A stretch of DNA of 10,670 nucleotides from Solirubrobacterales bacterium (GCA_025964065.1 JAOPZO010000415.1:1-10670), one strand, 5' to 3'; shown: positions 1-7,559, counted from the stretch's first letter. Numbers and translations: made by a program. The notes: generated from the letters alone by a model not told the origin.

Positions 1-228
1 GCGGTCCGGGTCGGGGCCCGGCCGTCCGCGCCCCGGGCCGGCCCCGGGAACGAGGGCGCCGACGTCGTCGAGCTGCCGCGAGAGCGCGGGCTCCGCCGCC
101 CGCGTCTGGTCGTCGACCCGCTCCTCCTGGAAGTCGCGCTGGGTCGCGTAGGTGACCCCGCCGAGCACGAGCAGCCCGCCCGCGGCGAGCAGGACGAGCG
201 TCAGGACCAGGCGGAGCCGGAGCGTCAT
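1..228 (-). CDS. Sensor histidine kinase, N-terminal fragment (cut by window edge)
   Basis: Only the first 76 codons are present. The gene starts at ATG 228-226, which overlaps the stop codon of the response regulator (ATGA), so the two are translationally coupled. The visible protein begins with a short basic stretch (MTLRLRL), then one hydrophobic segment (about residues 6-25). After that comes a charged, extracytoplasmic-looking stretch (QRDFQEERVDDQ) and a Gly/Pro/Arg-rich region. This fits the amino end of a membrane-bound kinase whose sensor domain lies outside the cell. HAMP, dimerisation and ATPase domains would lie beyond the edge and cannot be seen. The kinase assignment therefore rests on the position directly after an OmpR-family regulator, the overlap and the membrane segment. 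Its expected job is to phosphorylate the aspartate of that regulator. Confidence 0.75.
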   Translation of the reverse strand, partial: MTLRLRLVLTLVLLAAGGLLVLGGVTYATQRDFQEERVDDQTRAAEPALSRQLDDVGALVPGAGPGRGRPGPDPDR

Positions 229-923
229 GCCCGCGGCGCGCGCAGCGCGTAGCCCACGCCGCGCGCGGTGTGGATGAGGCCCGGGCCGTGCACGTCGAGC
301 TTCTTGCGCAGGTAGGAGATGTACGTCTCGAGCACTCGGGCGTCGCCGCCGAAGTCGTATTCCCAGACGTGATCGAGGATCTGTGCGCGCGTCAGCACCC
401 GGCGCGGGTTCAGCAGGAGGTAGCGGAGCAGCCGGTACTCCGTCGCGGTGAGGTCCACGGGCCGGCCGGCGCGCAGCACCTCGCGGGTGTCCTCGTCGAG
501 CTCGAGGTCCTCGAAGACGAGGCGGCTCGAGGCGTCCTGCCCGTTGCCCGTGCGGCGCAGGATGGTGCGGATGCGCGCGACGAGCTCCTCGAGGCTGAAC
601 GGCTTCGTGACGTAGTCGTCCCCGCCCGTGGTGAGGCCGCGCAGCTTGTCCTCCTGCGCGTCGCGGGCGGTCAGGAAGATGATCGGCAGCCTGCTGCGCT
701 GCGCGCCGAGCCGCTCGGCGACCTCGAAGCCCGTGGTGTCGGGGAGCATCACGTCGAGGACCATGAGCTGGGGGCGGAACGCCTCGACCTGCGCCATCGC
801 CTCGGCGCCCGTCGCCGCCGAGGCGACCTCGAAGCCCTGGTAGCGGAGCGCCATGGAGACGACGTCGACGATGTTCGGCTCGTCGTCGACGACGAGGATG
901 CGCGGGCCGGGCGGGGTGCTCAT
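225..923 (-). CDS. OmpR/PhoB-family response regulator
   Basis: A 232-residue two-domain regulator, the usual family length. The receiver domain (about residues 8-122) has acidic pocket D13/D14, phosphoacceptor D57 (VLDVMLPD), switch T85 (FLTAR) and K107 (VTKPF), so all key residues are present. The C-terminal winged helix (about 132-230) carries the family signatures LTATEYRLLRYLL, the recognition-helix region VLETYISYLRKKLD and the wing RGVGYALR. It should bind DNA as a dimer once phosphorylated by the kinase encoded directly downstream. It resembles actinobacterial MprA/TcrA-like regulators, but the sequence alone does not fix an orthologue, so no symbol is given. The start at 923 fits because the receiver begins within eight residues, and a CAGACT hexamer lies 7 nt upstream (possible leaderless transcript). 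The targets are unknown. The divergent NlpC/P60 gene and its own operon are the nearest candidates. Confidence 0.95.
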   Translation of the reverse strand: MSTPPGPRILVVDDEPNIVDVVSMALRYQGFEVASAATGAEAMAQVEAFRPQLMVLDVMLPDTTGFEVAERLGAQRSRLPIIFLTARDAQEDKLRGLTTGGDDYVTKPFSLEELVARIRTILRRTGNGQDASSRLVFEDLELDEDTREVLRAGRPVDLTATEYRLLRYLLLNPRRVLTRAQILDHVWEYDFGGDARVLETYISYLRKKLDVHGPGLIHTARGVGYALRAPRA

Positions 924-930
924 GGGGCCC

Positions 931-973
931 AGTCTGCCCGGGGTTCCTGTGCGTTGCCTGGGCGGAGTTCCTG
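931..973. promoter_or_regulatory. Candidate response-regulator operator and promoter in a divergent gap
   Basis: The 105 bp between the response regulator (starts 923, minus) and the NlpC/P60 gene (starts 1029, plus) hold GTTCCTG at 943-949, GTTGCCTG at 953-960 and GTTCCTG at 967-973. Their CCTG ends are 11 and 13 bp apart. OmpR-family regulators typically bind direct repeats spaced by about one helical turn. On the minus strand a -10-like CAGACT (931-936) ends 7 nt before the regulator's ATG, and the middle box falls where its -35 would be. Autoregulation and control of the divergent peptidase are inferences. Confidence 0.35.
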
Positions 974-1028
974 GGAGTGCGTCCAGCGGGGGTCAAGCAG
1001 TGGGGCGCCGCCGCCGACCCATTGCAGG

Positions 1029-1739
1029 ATGCCGCTCCGCCTCGCCCTCCCGACCATCCTCCTCGCCCTGCTGCTCTCCCTGCCGGGCACGGCCGCGGCG
1101 CACCACCGCCAGCACCGGGAGGCCCCGGAGCTCGTCGACCCGTACGAGCAGGAGTGGGAGGACGAGGTGCCCGCGGAGGACGACCCGGCCGCGGAGGCCC
1201 CGCCCGCGCTCCCCGAGCCCGTCGACGAGCTCGCCGAGCCGGAGCCGTTCGTGGAGCCCGTGCCCGCCCCGGAGCTCGAGGCCGTCGCGCCGCTCGTCAC
1301 CACCGCGACCGTCCCGGGCCGCACCGCGCTCATGCGCCGCGACGGGAAGGCCGCGATCCCGCGCGGCGCCCCCAAGCGCGTCCGCGCGGTCATCGCGGCG
1401 GCGAACCAGATCGTCGGCAAGCCGTACAAGTGGGGCGGCGGCCACGCGAGGCTCCTCGACAAGGGCTACGACTGCTCGGGCGCCGTGAGCTTCGCGCTCA
1501 TCCGCGCCGGCCTGCTCCCCGCGCCGCGCGTCAGCGGGGCGCTCGCCCGCTGGGCCGCGCCGGGCGCCGGGCGCTGGCTCACCGTGCACGCGAACAGAGG
1601 CCACGTGTACCTCGAGGTCGCCGGGCTGCGCCTCGACACGAGCCGGGTCGGCGACCGCGGCGGGCGCTCCGGCGTGCGCTGGCGGCCCGTCATCGGCCGC
1701 CGCCCCGCGTTCACCTCCCGCCACGTGGCGGGGCTCTAG
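1029..1739 (+). CDS. Secreted NlpC/P60-like cysteine peptidase
   Basis: A 236-residue protein with a signal peptide: residues 1-24 run from basic MPLR through a Leu-rich core to TAAA, with likely cleavage near A24. Next is a His-rich patch (HHRQHR) and an acidic Pro/Glu/Ala-rich linker (about 31-88), suggesting a spacer in the wall. The catalytic part (about 115-236) opens with KPYKWGGG, followed by GYDCSG with nucleophile C149, then NRGHVYLEV with probable catalytic H192. The third polar residue of the usual triad is not obvious: the matching place reads DTSR (203-206). NlpC/P60 enzymes cut peptide bonds in peptidoglycan stems, so wall remodelling is the likely role. The reading frame is open far upstream, but ATG 1029 is chosen because the signal peptide begins exactly there. 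No convincing ribosome site precedes it. It is transcribed away from the two-component system, which may control it. Confidence 0.82.
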   Translation: MPLRLALPTILLALLLSLPGTAAAHHRQHREAPELVDPYEQEWEDEVPAEDDPAAEAPPALPEPVDELAEPEPFVEPVPAPELEAVAPLVTTATVPGRTALMRRDGKAAIPRGAPKRVRAVIAAANQIVGKPYKWGGGHARLLDKGYDCSGAVSFALIRAGLLPAPRVSGALARWAAPGAGRWLTVHANRGHVYLEVAGLRLDTSRVGDRGGRSGVRWRPVIGRRPAFTSRHVAGL

Positions 1740-1749
1740 GAGTTCGTCG

Positions 1750-1770
1750 ACGGGCTTCCTAGGAGCCCGT
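1750..1770. terminator. Hairpin between convergent genes (possible bidirectional terminator)
   Basis: ACGGGCT (1750-1756) and AGCCCGT (1764-1770) form a perfect 7-bp stem around a 7-nt loop, tcctagg, that contains the minus-strand stop codon of the phosphatase gene. It starts 11 nt after the stop of the NlpC/P60 gene. There is no T-tract in either direction, so Rho-independent function is uncertain, though U-less hairpins are common in high-GC actinobacteria. Confidence 0.4.
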
Positions 1771-4314
1771 TCGCTCGATCGCCAGCAGGGCGGTGTCGTC
1801 GGCCTGGTGGCCGGTCTGGAAGGCGTCGAGCGCCTCCTCGACGCGCCGGATCGCGTCCTCCGCGCCCTCCGCGGGCCGCAGCGCGTCGCAGAGCCGGGTC
1901 TCGCCGAAGTGCTCCTCGCCGCGGCGCGCGTCGAGCACCCCGTCCGTGAACAGCACGAGCACGTCCCCGCGCAGCAGCGGCACCTCGTGCGCCTCGAAGC
2001 GCGACTCCCGGAACGCGCCGACCATCGGCCCGAACGCCCCCACGGGCTCCGCCACCCCGCCGCGCACCCGGATCGGCAGCGGGTGCCCGCCGCAGACCAC
2101 GCGCGCGGCACCCTCCCCCGGGCCGGGCAGCGCCACCGCGCACACCGTGCACAGCGAGAGCGACCGCCGGGTCGCGAGCACGCTGTTGAGGTGCAGGACG
2201 GCGGAGGCCGCGTCCCCCGTCAGCATCGCGGCCGTCCGCAGCGTGTGCCGGGCCTGCGCGGTCAGCGCGGCCGCCTCCGCGCCCTGGCCCACGACGTCGC
2301 CGATGACCGCCATCCGGCCCGTCGGCGTGTCGAAGCTGTCGTAGAAGTCGCCGCCGACCCACACGCCGCGGCCCGCCGGCCGGTACGTCGCGGCGAACCG
2401 CCAGCCCGGCGCCGCCGGGACGCTCTCGGGCAGCAGGCTGTCCTGCAGCACGGCCGCGATGTGCGCGCGCTCCGTGAAGAGCTCGGCGTTGTGGAGCGCG
2501 ACGCCCGCGCGCCGCCCGAGCTCCTCCGCCACCGCGAGGTCGGCCTGGGTGAAGCGCCGGCCCGACTCGGCGTGCACCAGGAAGAGCACCCCGAGCACCG
2601 GGCCCGTCGCCGGGCGGATCGGCACCTCCACGAGCGAGCGGACGCCGACCGTGCGCAGCATCGCGAGCTGCTCCGGGTCCGCGCTGCCCTGCTGGAGCAG
2701 CACGTCGGGCACGTTCGGGATGAGCGCGGGGACCCCGGTGCGCAGGACCTCCGCCGCGCCCCGCGGCCACCCCACGGGCGCCGAGAGCCCCTCCGCGTAC
2801 GCCAACGCCAACGCCGCCTTCGCCGGGTCCCGGTGCACGGACGCCGCCGGGTGGACCTCCCCGTCGTCCCCGGGCAGCAGCACCGCGCACCAGTCCGCGA
2901 AGTCCGGGACGAGGAGCTGTGCGAAGCGGGCGAGGACCTCGTCGACGTCCAGCGAGGCGGAGAGCTCCTCCCCCGCGCGCGCCAGAAGCCCCTGCACGAG
3001 CTCCGCGCGCTTCACCGCGGTGATGTCCTCCGACACGCTGACCGCCATGAGCACCCGGCCCGCCTCGTCGAGCACGGGCCGCGCCTTCACCACGAGCCAC
3101 ACCTCGCGGCCCGTCACGCGGTGGACCCCGTGGGTCACGAGCGGCTCGGGGTGGAGGTCCTCCCCCGTGAGGATCCGGCGGCTCGGGTACTGGTCCGGCG
3201 TCAGCGGCGTCCCGTCCTCGTTGAAGGAGTCCCAGGCCCCCGAGATCTGCTCCGGGGTGGCGCGCACCACCGCGTCCGGGGTCCCGAGCCCGAACGAGTC
3301 CGCGGCCGCCTGGTTCGCGTAGACGATGCCCTTGCCCGGGCGCTGGATGAGCACCGCGCCGGCCATCGTGTCGAGCGCGACGCCCAGGCGCTGCTCGGCT
3401 TCCGCGAGCTCCGTGCTCAGCCCCGCGTTGTCGAGCGCGAGCGCGACGCGGTCGCCGAGCGCCTGCGCGAAGCCCGTGTCCCGGGGGACGAAGCGCCGCC
3501 CCGAGTGGTCCGTCACCGCGAGCGCGAGCCCGCCCACGCGGCGCCCGCGGGAGCGCAGCGGGACGAGGGCGAGCGAGCGCGCCCCGAGCCCCTGCAGCAT
3601 GGCGAGATCCTCCTCGTCCCGCGCGAGCCGCCGGAGCAGGCGCTCCTCCGCGGGCCCGACGAAGGCCTCCTCGATGCTCGCCGGCCCCTGCCCGCCCTCC
3701 GTGGCGAGCCGCGCCCCCCGGGCGACGAGCGCGGCCTCGACCGCCGCGCCCTCCGGGCCGTCCGCGCGCACCACGAGGCGCTCCTCGCGCCCGTCGAGCA
3801 GGACGTCGAGGACGCAGACGTCGGCGACCTCGGGCACGAGGATCCCGGCGATCCGCCGCGCGGTCTCGTGCAGGCCGGGCTCCCCGTCGGAGGCGTCGGC
3901 GATCGCCCCGAGCAGCCCGAGCCGCCTCCGGGCCGCACGGCCGCGGGCACGCCCGGCGGCGGCGAGGACGGAGATCGCCGCGCCCGCGAACACCACCGCG
4001 ATCGGCACGGCGTGGAGGCCGAGCACCACCTCGTCGGTCCAGAGCGGGCTGAGCGCGGCGGCGAGGCACGCGAGGAGGGAGACGGCCAGGGTCTGCCGGA
4101 CCGTGCAGACCAGGCTCGCGAGGAACGGGCCGAGCGCCACGGTCGCGATGACGGGGGCCTCGTGGGCGGTGCTGGCGTCGAGCGCCGTCAGCCCGAGGAC
4201 GAGCGCGAGCCCGGCGAGGGTCCCCGCGAGCGCCCGGCGGCGCTCGAACGCGCGGCCCCGGGACTTCCCCGGGGCCGGGGCGGCAGCCTCCGTGGGGCTC
4301 TGCGGCAGGCGCAT
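1759..4314 (-). CDS. Membrane-anchored GAF-PAS-GAF-PP2C (SpoIIE/RsbU-type) phosphatase
   Basis: A sensory serine phosphatase of 851 residues from ATG 4314. A TTG three codons upstream (4323) is the alternative start. ATG is preferred because a TAGGCT hexamer ends 8 nt before it. Order: basic tail; hydrophobic segments at roughly 30-118 (about four helices); GAF-like domain about 147-297; PAS about 307-432, ending in the typical VSVSEDITAVKRAE; second GAF about 452-609; PP2C about 637-848. The PP2C metal motifs are intact: GGDFYD (654-659), GDVVGQG (672-678), FTDGVLD (D791) and DDTALL (D839, D840). In known systems such enzymes dephosphorylate STAS anti-anti-sigma proteins and so free a sigma factor. 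No STAS or anti-sigma gene is present here, so the target is unknown. The upstream neighbour in the same direction makes and breaks c-di-GMP, which suggests a shared signalling role. Confidence 0.92.
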   Translation of the reverse strand: MRLPQSPTEAAAPAPGKSRGRAFERRRALAGTLAGLALVLGLTALDASTAHEAPVIATVALGPFLASLVCTVRQTLAVSLLACLAAALSPLWTDEVVLGLHAVPIAVVFAGAAISVLAAAGRARGRAARRRLGLLGAIADASDGEPGLHETARRIAGILVPEVADVCVLDVLLDGREERLVVRADGPEGAAVEAALVARGARLATEGGQGPASIEEAFVGPAEERLLRRLARDEEDLAMLQGLGARSLALVPLRSRGRRVGGLALAVTDHSGRRFVPRDTGFAQALGDRVALALDNAGLSTELAEAEQRLGVALDTMAGAVLIQRPGKGIVYANQAAADSFGLGTPDAVVRATPEQISGAWDSFNEDGTPLTPDQYPSRRILTGEDLHPEPLVTHGVHRVTGREVWLVVKARPVLDEAGRVLMAVSVSEDITAVKRAELVQGLLARAGEELSASLDVDEVLARFAQLLVPDFADWCAVLLPGDDGEVHPAASVHRDPAKAALALAYAEGLSAPVGWPRGAAEVLRTGVPALIPNVPDVLLQQGSADPEQLAMLRTVGVRSLVEVPIRPATGPVLGVLFLVHAESGRRFTQADLAVAEELGRRAGVALHNAELFTERAHIAAVLQDSLLPESVPAAPGWRFAATYRPAGRGVWVGGDFYDSFDTPTGRMAVIGDVVGQGAEAAALTAQARHTLRTAAMLTGDAASAVLHLNSVLATRRSLSLCTVCAVALPGPGEGAARVVCGGHPLPIRVRGGVAEPVGAFGPMVGAFRESRFEAHEVPLLRGDVLVLFTDGVLDARRGEEHFGETRLCDALRPAEGAEDAIRRVEEALDAFQTGHQADDTALLAIERTGS

Positions 4315-4322
4315 CGCGCGCA

Positions 4323-4351
4323 AGCCTAACCACGGTCCCCGGCGGTGTCGC
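4323..4351 (-). promoter_or_regulatory. Candidate promoter of the PP2C phosphatase gene
   Basis: Read on the minus strand, GCGACA (4346-4351) and TAGGCT (4323-4328) are separated by 17 bp, a sigma70-like layout. TAGGCT matches the actinobacterial -10 pattern TANNNT and ends 8 nt before ATG 4314, so the transcript could be leaderless or nearly so. This would let the phosphatase be expressed apart from the HD-GYP/GGDEF gene upstream. Confidence 0.4.
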
Positions 4352-4404
4352 GGGGCCCCCGGAGCACCGGAACCCCGGTGATCGCGGGCGGGGCGCGCGG
4401 ACCC

Positions 4405-6783
4405 TCAGCGGGCGGCGCGACGCCCGCGCCGGGCCCGCTTCGCGTCGTACATCGACCGGTCCGCGCGGTCCAGCACGGAGGCGGGGTCGGTCGTCGCGGC
4501 GTCGATCGTGGCGAAGCCGATGCTCGCGCTGGCACCGACCTCGCTGCCGTCGGCCTCGATGCGCATCGCCCCGAGCGCGGCGGCGACCTTCAGCACGACG
4601 TCCGTGCCCTCCATGGGCGAGGTGTGCGGGAGGATCGCCGCGAACTCGTCCCCCCCGATCCGCCCGAGCACGTCGCTCGAGCGGAAGCAGCCACGCAGGG
4701 TTCGGGCGACCTCGGCCAGCACCGCGTCCCCGGCGGCCTGCCCGTGGGTGTCGTTCACCACCTTGAAGCCGTCGAGGTCGAGCAGGAGCAGCATCGCGTG
4801 CTCCCCGTAGCGGCGCGAGCGCTCCACCTGGCGGGCGAGGTCCTCCTCGAAGCGGCGGCGGCTCGCGAGCCCGGTGAGCGGGTCGCGGTCGACGAGCTCG
4901 CGGAGCTCCCGCTCCAGACGGCGCCGAGCGGTGACGTCGGTGAGCGAGGTGACGACCGCGTGCGGCGCGGCGCGGCGCTGGCGCAGCGGCCGGGCGCTGA
5001 CCACGGCCCAGGTGACGTCCCCGCGGTGGCGGTCGAAGCCGATGGTCCACGGCCCGCACGGCGCGCCCGTCGCAAGCGCGACCCTCCAGGGGTGGGCGTC
5101 CGGGTCGAGCGGCCGGCAGTCCTCGTCGAGCAGCGTGAGCCCGCCACCCTCGCCGAGGGCGTTCTCGAGCTCCCCGGAGCGCAGGCCGAGCACGAGCTCC
5201 GCGCGCGGGTTGCAGACCTGCGGGCGGCCCGTGCCGTCGTGGACGAGGATGCCGTCGTCGAGCGCGTCGATGAGCGTCCGGAACTGCGGGCCGAACACGG
5301 CGCGGTCCGCGCCACCGGGCCCGACGACCGTCGGGGTGCGCTCGAGCTCGGCCGCGAGGCGGTCGAGCGTGCGGTCCGAGAGCCCCGCCGGGGTCGTGTC
5401 GAGCGTCGGGTCGCGGCTCGCGAGGACGTCGATGACGGCCTGCACGACCACCGGGTCGAACTGGGTCCCGGCGCACTTGCGGAGCTCCGTGATCGCCTCC
5501 TCCGTCGAGCGCGCGCGGCGGTAGGAGCGGTCCGTGGTGATCGCGCTGAAGGCGTCGCAGCAGCTGATGATGCGCGCGGGAAGCGGGATGCGCTCGCCCG
5601 CGAGGCCGTCGGGGTAGCCCGAGCCGTCCCACGACTCGTGCGACGCGCGGACGATGCGGCCCACCTCGTCGAGGACGCCGCCGATGCGCTGGAGCATCCG
5701 CTGGCCCTCGACCGTGTGGGTCTTCATGAGCTCCCACTCGTCCGCGTCGAGCGCGCCCGGCTTGTTGATGACCTCCTTGGGCAGCGCGATCTTCCCCACG
5801 TCGTGCAGGAGGCCGCCGAACTCGATGTCGCGGCGCAGGCTGTCGTCGAGCCCGAGGTGGTCCGCGACGTCGAGGGCGAGCGCGCCGACGCCGCGGCTGT
5901 GGCGGCCCGTGTACTCGTCGTCGCTCTCCACGACCTCGCCGAGCAGGAGCGCGGTGCCGCGGTAGGCGCGCGCGAGCTCGAGCTGGTTGTCGATGAGCGT
6001 CGTGCGCTCCTGGCCGAAGATCGCGAACAGGGCGATGAGCGGGAGGACGAGCAGCCACGTGAACGGGGCGTCCTCCGCGGCGAGGGCGGCGAGGAGGCCG
6101 AGCGGCGCGAGGACGAGGTCGAGGCGCTGGGCGAAGCGCAGCTCGCGGAGGAGCTCGAGGGGGTGGGCGCCGAAGGCGAGGCCGGCGCGCAGGGCGGCGG
6201 TGAGCGCGTCGAGGAGGAGCTGCGCGGCGAGCGCCGCGACGTAGACCGGCCAGTGCTCGAGCGCGATGCGCTCCGTGTCCGTGAGCACCAGGACGAGGAC
6301 GGGCGCGACGGTGTACCAGGCGTTCGCGAACTCGCCCACGACGCGCTCGGGGCCGAGGGCGGGGCGCGAGGTCTCGAGCGAGCGGGCCAGCACGTAGCCG
6401 AGGCCGACGATGACGGGCACCGCCCAGCCCGGCAGCGCGAACAGCATGGGGACGACGACGAGCTGGGTCGGGACGGCGTAGCCCGCTCCGGTCTGGAACT
6501 CGATCCGGGCCGCGACCGTGAAGGCGGCGAGGAACGCGAGGCCCTCGAGGAGCCCGAGCTGCCGGGGGTCGTCGAGCAGGAGCGCGAGCGCCGCGGCCGC
6601 GAGCAGCAGCGCGACGCCGAAGGGGGCGCCGGCCAGCCGCTCGCGGCCCGCGAGCCCCTCCTGGTGGCGCTCACGGGTCTTGCGGGCGGCCTCCTCGACG
6701 TCCGGGGACCAGGCGTCGGCCGTGACGGCCACACGTGACCGGCCAGGCCGCGGGAAACGGGCCTGGCCGAAGACGTCGTTCAT
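4405..6783 (-). CDS. Membrane HD-GYP / PAS / GGDEF c-di-GMP enzyme (bifunctional candidate)
   Basis: A 792-residue protein predicted both to degrade and to make cyclic di-GMP. The N-terminal half (about 53-257) has roughly seven or eight hydrophobic helices, a membrane sensor region I cannot assign to a named family. The HD-GYP domain (about 280-455) shows H295, H327-D328 (LLHDVGK), H356, H382 (ASHESWDGSGYPDG) and D410 (CCDAFSAIT). The usual HHE reads SHE, so one histidine of the extended metal site is replaced by S381. A PAS-like segment follows (about 500-618, ending SLTDVTARRRLE). The C-terminal GGDEF domain (about 630-788) has an intact RIGGDEF (710-714) and an inhibitory-site RSSD (701-704) exactly five residues before it, as in product-inhibited cyclases. 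The start at 6783 has no ribosome site and lies 24 bp after the secreted-protein gene, so co-transcription is likely. Net activity cannot be read from sequence. Confidence 0.93.
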   Translation of the reverse strand: MNDVFGQARFPRPGRSRVAVTADAWSPDVEEAARKTRERHQEGLAGRERLAGAPFGVALLLAAAALALLLDDPRQLGLLEGLAFLAAFTVAARIEFQTGAGYAVPTQLVVVPMLFALPGWAVPVIVGLGYVLARSLETSRPALGPERVVGEFANAWYTVAPVLVLVLTDTERIALEHWPVYVAALAAQLLLDALTAALRAGLAFGAHPLELLRELRFAQRLDLVLAPLGLLAALAAEDAPFTWLLVLPLIALFAIFGQERTTLIDNQLELARAYRGTALLLGEVVESDDEYTGRHSRGVGALALDVADHLGLDDSLRRDIEFGGLLHDVGKIALPKEVINKPGALDADEWELMKTHTVEGQRMLQRIGGVLDEVGRIVRASHESWDGSGYPDGLAGERIPLPARIISCCDAFSAITTDRSYRRARSTEEAITELRKCAGTQFDPVVVQAVIDVLASRDPTLDTTPAGLSDRTLDRLAAELERTPTVVGPGGADRAVFGPQFRTLIDALDDGILVHDGTGRPQVCNPRAELVLGLRSGELENALGEGGGLTLLDEDCRPLDPDAHPWRVALATGAPCGPWTIGFDRHRGDVTWAVVSARPLRQRRAAPHAVVTSLTDVTARRRLERELRELVDRDPLTGLASRRRFEEDLARQVERSRRYGEHAMLLLLDLDGFKVVNDTHGQAAGDAVLAEVARTLRGCFRSSDVLGRIGGDEFAAILPHTSPMEGTDVVLKVAAALGAMRIEADGSEVGASASIGFATIDAATTDPASVLDRADRSMYDAKRARRGRRAAR

Positions 6784-6807
6784 CGGACGAGTGCGTCGTC
6801 GCCGGGA

Positions 6808-7452
6808 CTACGGCCCCCGCCACGGATCGATGTACAGGTCGTCGATCTCCCAGCCGGACGCGCCCGTGGGCGTGAATCGGAAGGCGACGGGGATCTTGCC
6901 GCCCTTGTGCACGGCGCCCAGCGTGTTCGCGACCATGACCATCGGCAGCGTGGGCTGCCAGCTGCTGCCGGGGGTCACGACGCCGATCGGCAGCGCGACG
7001 GTCAGCCCGGTGAGCTCCTCCTCGAACAGGACCTCGACGCCGAGCGTCGAGAGGTTCGAGACGAGGCTCGAGCCCGTGGAGCGGGCGAAGAAGCGGATCG
7101 TCGGCCACTCGAGGCCGACGCAGGTCGGGGCGCTGACGGCGCTCGAGCCGCGCGGGAGGCTCAGCTTGCGGGTGTGGTCCTCGCCGCCGACGAAGAAGGC
7201 GCTGTTGCCGTTCACGACGGCGGCGCCGCCGGAGAGGGTCCAGCCCGCGGCGTCGGCCTCGACGCCACCGTCGGGCGCCGGAGCGTAGTTCGCGAGGTCG
7301 GCCCAGGGCAGGAACGTCCGGTCGAGCGTCGGCTGCGCGGAGCAGTCGGCGTTGTCCGTGATGGCCCCGGCGTGAGCCGAGGATGCGGTGAGTGCGAGTG
7401 CACTCAGGGCGGTGAGAGCCGTGGCGGCGAGGCGACGGCGGAACGCGAACAT
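6808..7452 (-). CDS. Small secreted beta-rich protein of unknown function
   Basis: A 214-residue protein starting at ATG 7452, preceded by a good ribosome site (AGAAGGGGG about 5 nt upstream). An in-frame ATG at 7524 would add 24 residues but would bury the signal peptide, so it is not used. Signal peptide: FRRR, a hydrophobic core, then SSAHA, with likely cleavage after A28. The mature part has two cysteines (C37, C111) that could form a disulfide, alternating hydrophobic strands (WTLSGGAAVVNGNSAFFV, IRFFARST, VEVLFEEEL) and the ending VAFRFTPTGASGWEIDDLYIDP. That layout recalls jelly-roll, carbohydrate-binding-like beta-sandwiches, but I recognise no named family. It is the first gene of a same-strand string leading to the HD-GYP/GGDEF and PP2C genes. 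A surface or matrix-type role connected to c-di-GMP is an inference only. Confidence 0.8.
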   Translation of the reverse strand: MFAFRRRLAATALTALSALALTASSAHAGAITDNADCSAQPTLDRTFLPWADLANYAPAPDGGVEADAAGWTLSGGAAVVNGNSAFFVGGEDHTRKLSLPRGSSAVSAPTCVGLEWPTIRFFARSTGSSLVSNLSTLGVEVLFEEELTGLTVALPIGVVTPGSSWQPTLPMVMVANTLGAVHKGGKIPVAFRFTPTGASGWEIDDLYIDPWRGP

Positions 7453-7559
7453 CGGTCCCCCTTCTTTCTGCGGTGTCGGGTGCCGACTCCATCGGCCAGA
7501 CGTCGGGGCTGACCGATCGGACATCCGTCGATTCGTGCAGGAAACGCTCCTGGACGATC

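Noticed and set aside
270..1028. In-frame upstream extension of the NlpC/P60 gene
   Set aside because: It lies antisense to the response regulator and would place the signal peptide in the middle of the protein. ATG 1029 starts exactly at the signal peptide.
4365..4380. CACCGG-AACC-CCGGTG hairpin after the HD-GYP/GGDEF gene as a terminator
   Set aside because: Only a 6-bp stem with no T-rich tail; such hairpins are common by chance at this GC content, so it was not listed as a feature.
1736..6058. Very long minus-strand open frame (1440 codons) across two real genes
   Set aside because: Its translation is Arg/Pro/Gly/Ala-rich with no domain. It overlaps the phosphatase and c-di-GMP enzyme in another frame. 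Stop codons are rare in this GC-rich DNA, so such shadows are expected.
4345..6738. Long plus-strand open frame opposite the HD-GYP/GGDEF gene (similar ones at 1807-4329 and 8309-9946)
   Set aside because: Low-complexity Arg/Asp/Glu/His-rich translations with no recognisable domain, antisense to genes with clear catalytic motifs.
7453..7524. Longer start for the secreted protein (ATG 7524)
   Set aside because: It would put 24 polar residues before a textbook signal peptide, and the good ribosome site belongs to ATG 7452.
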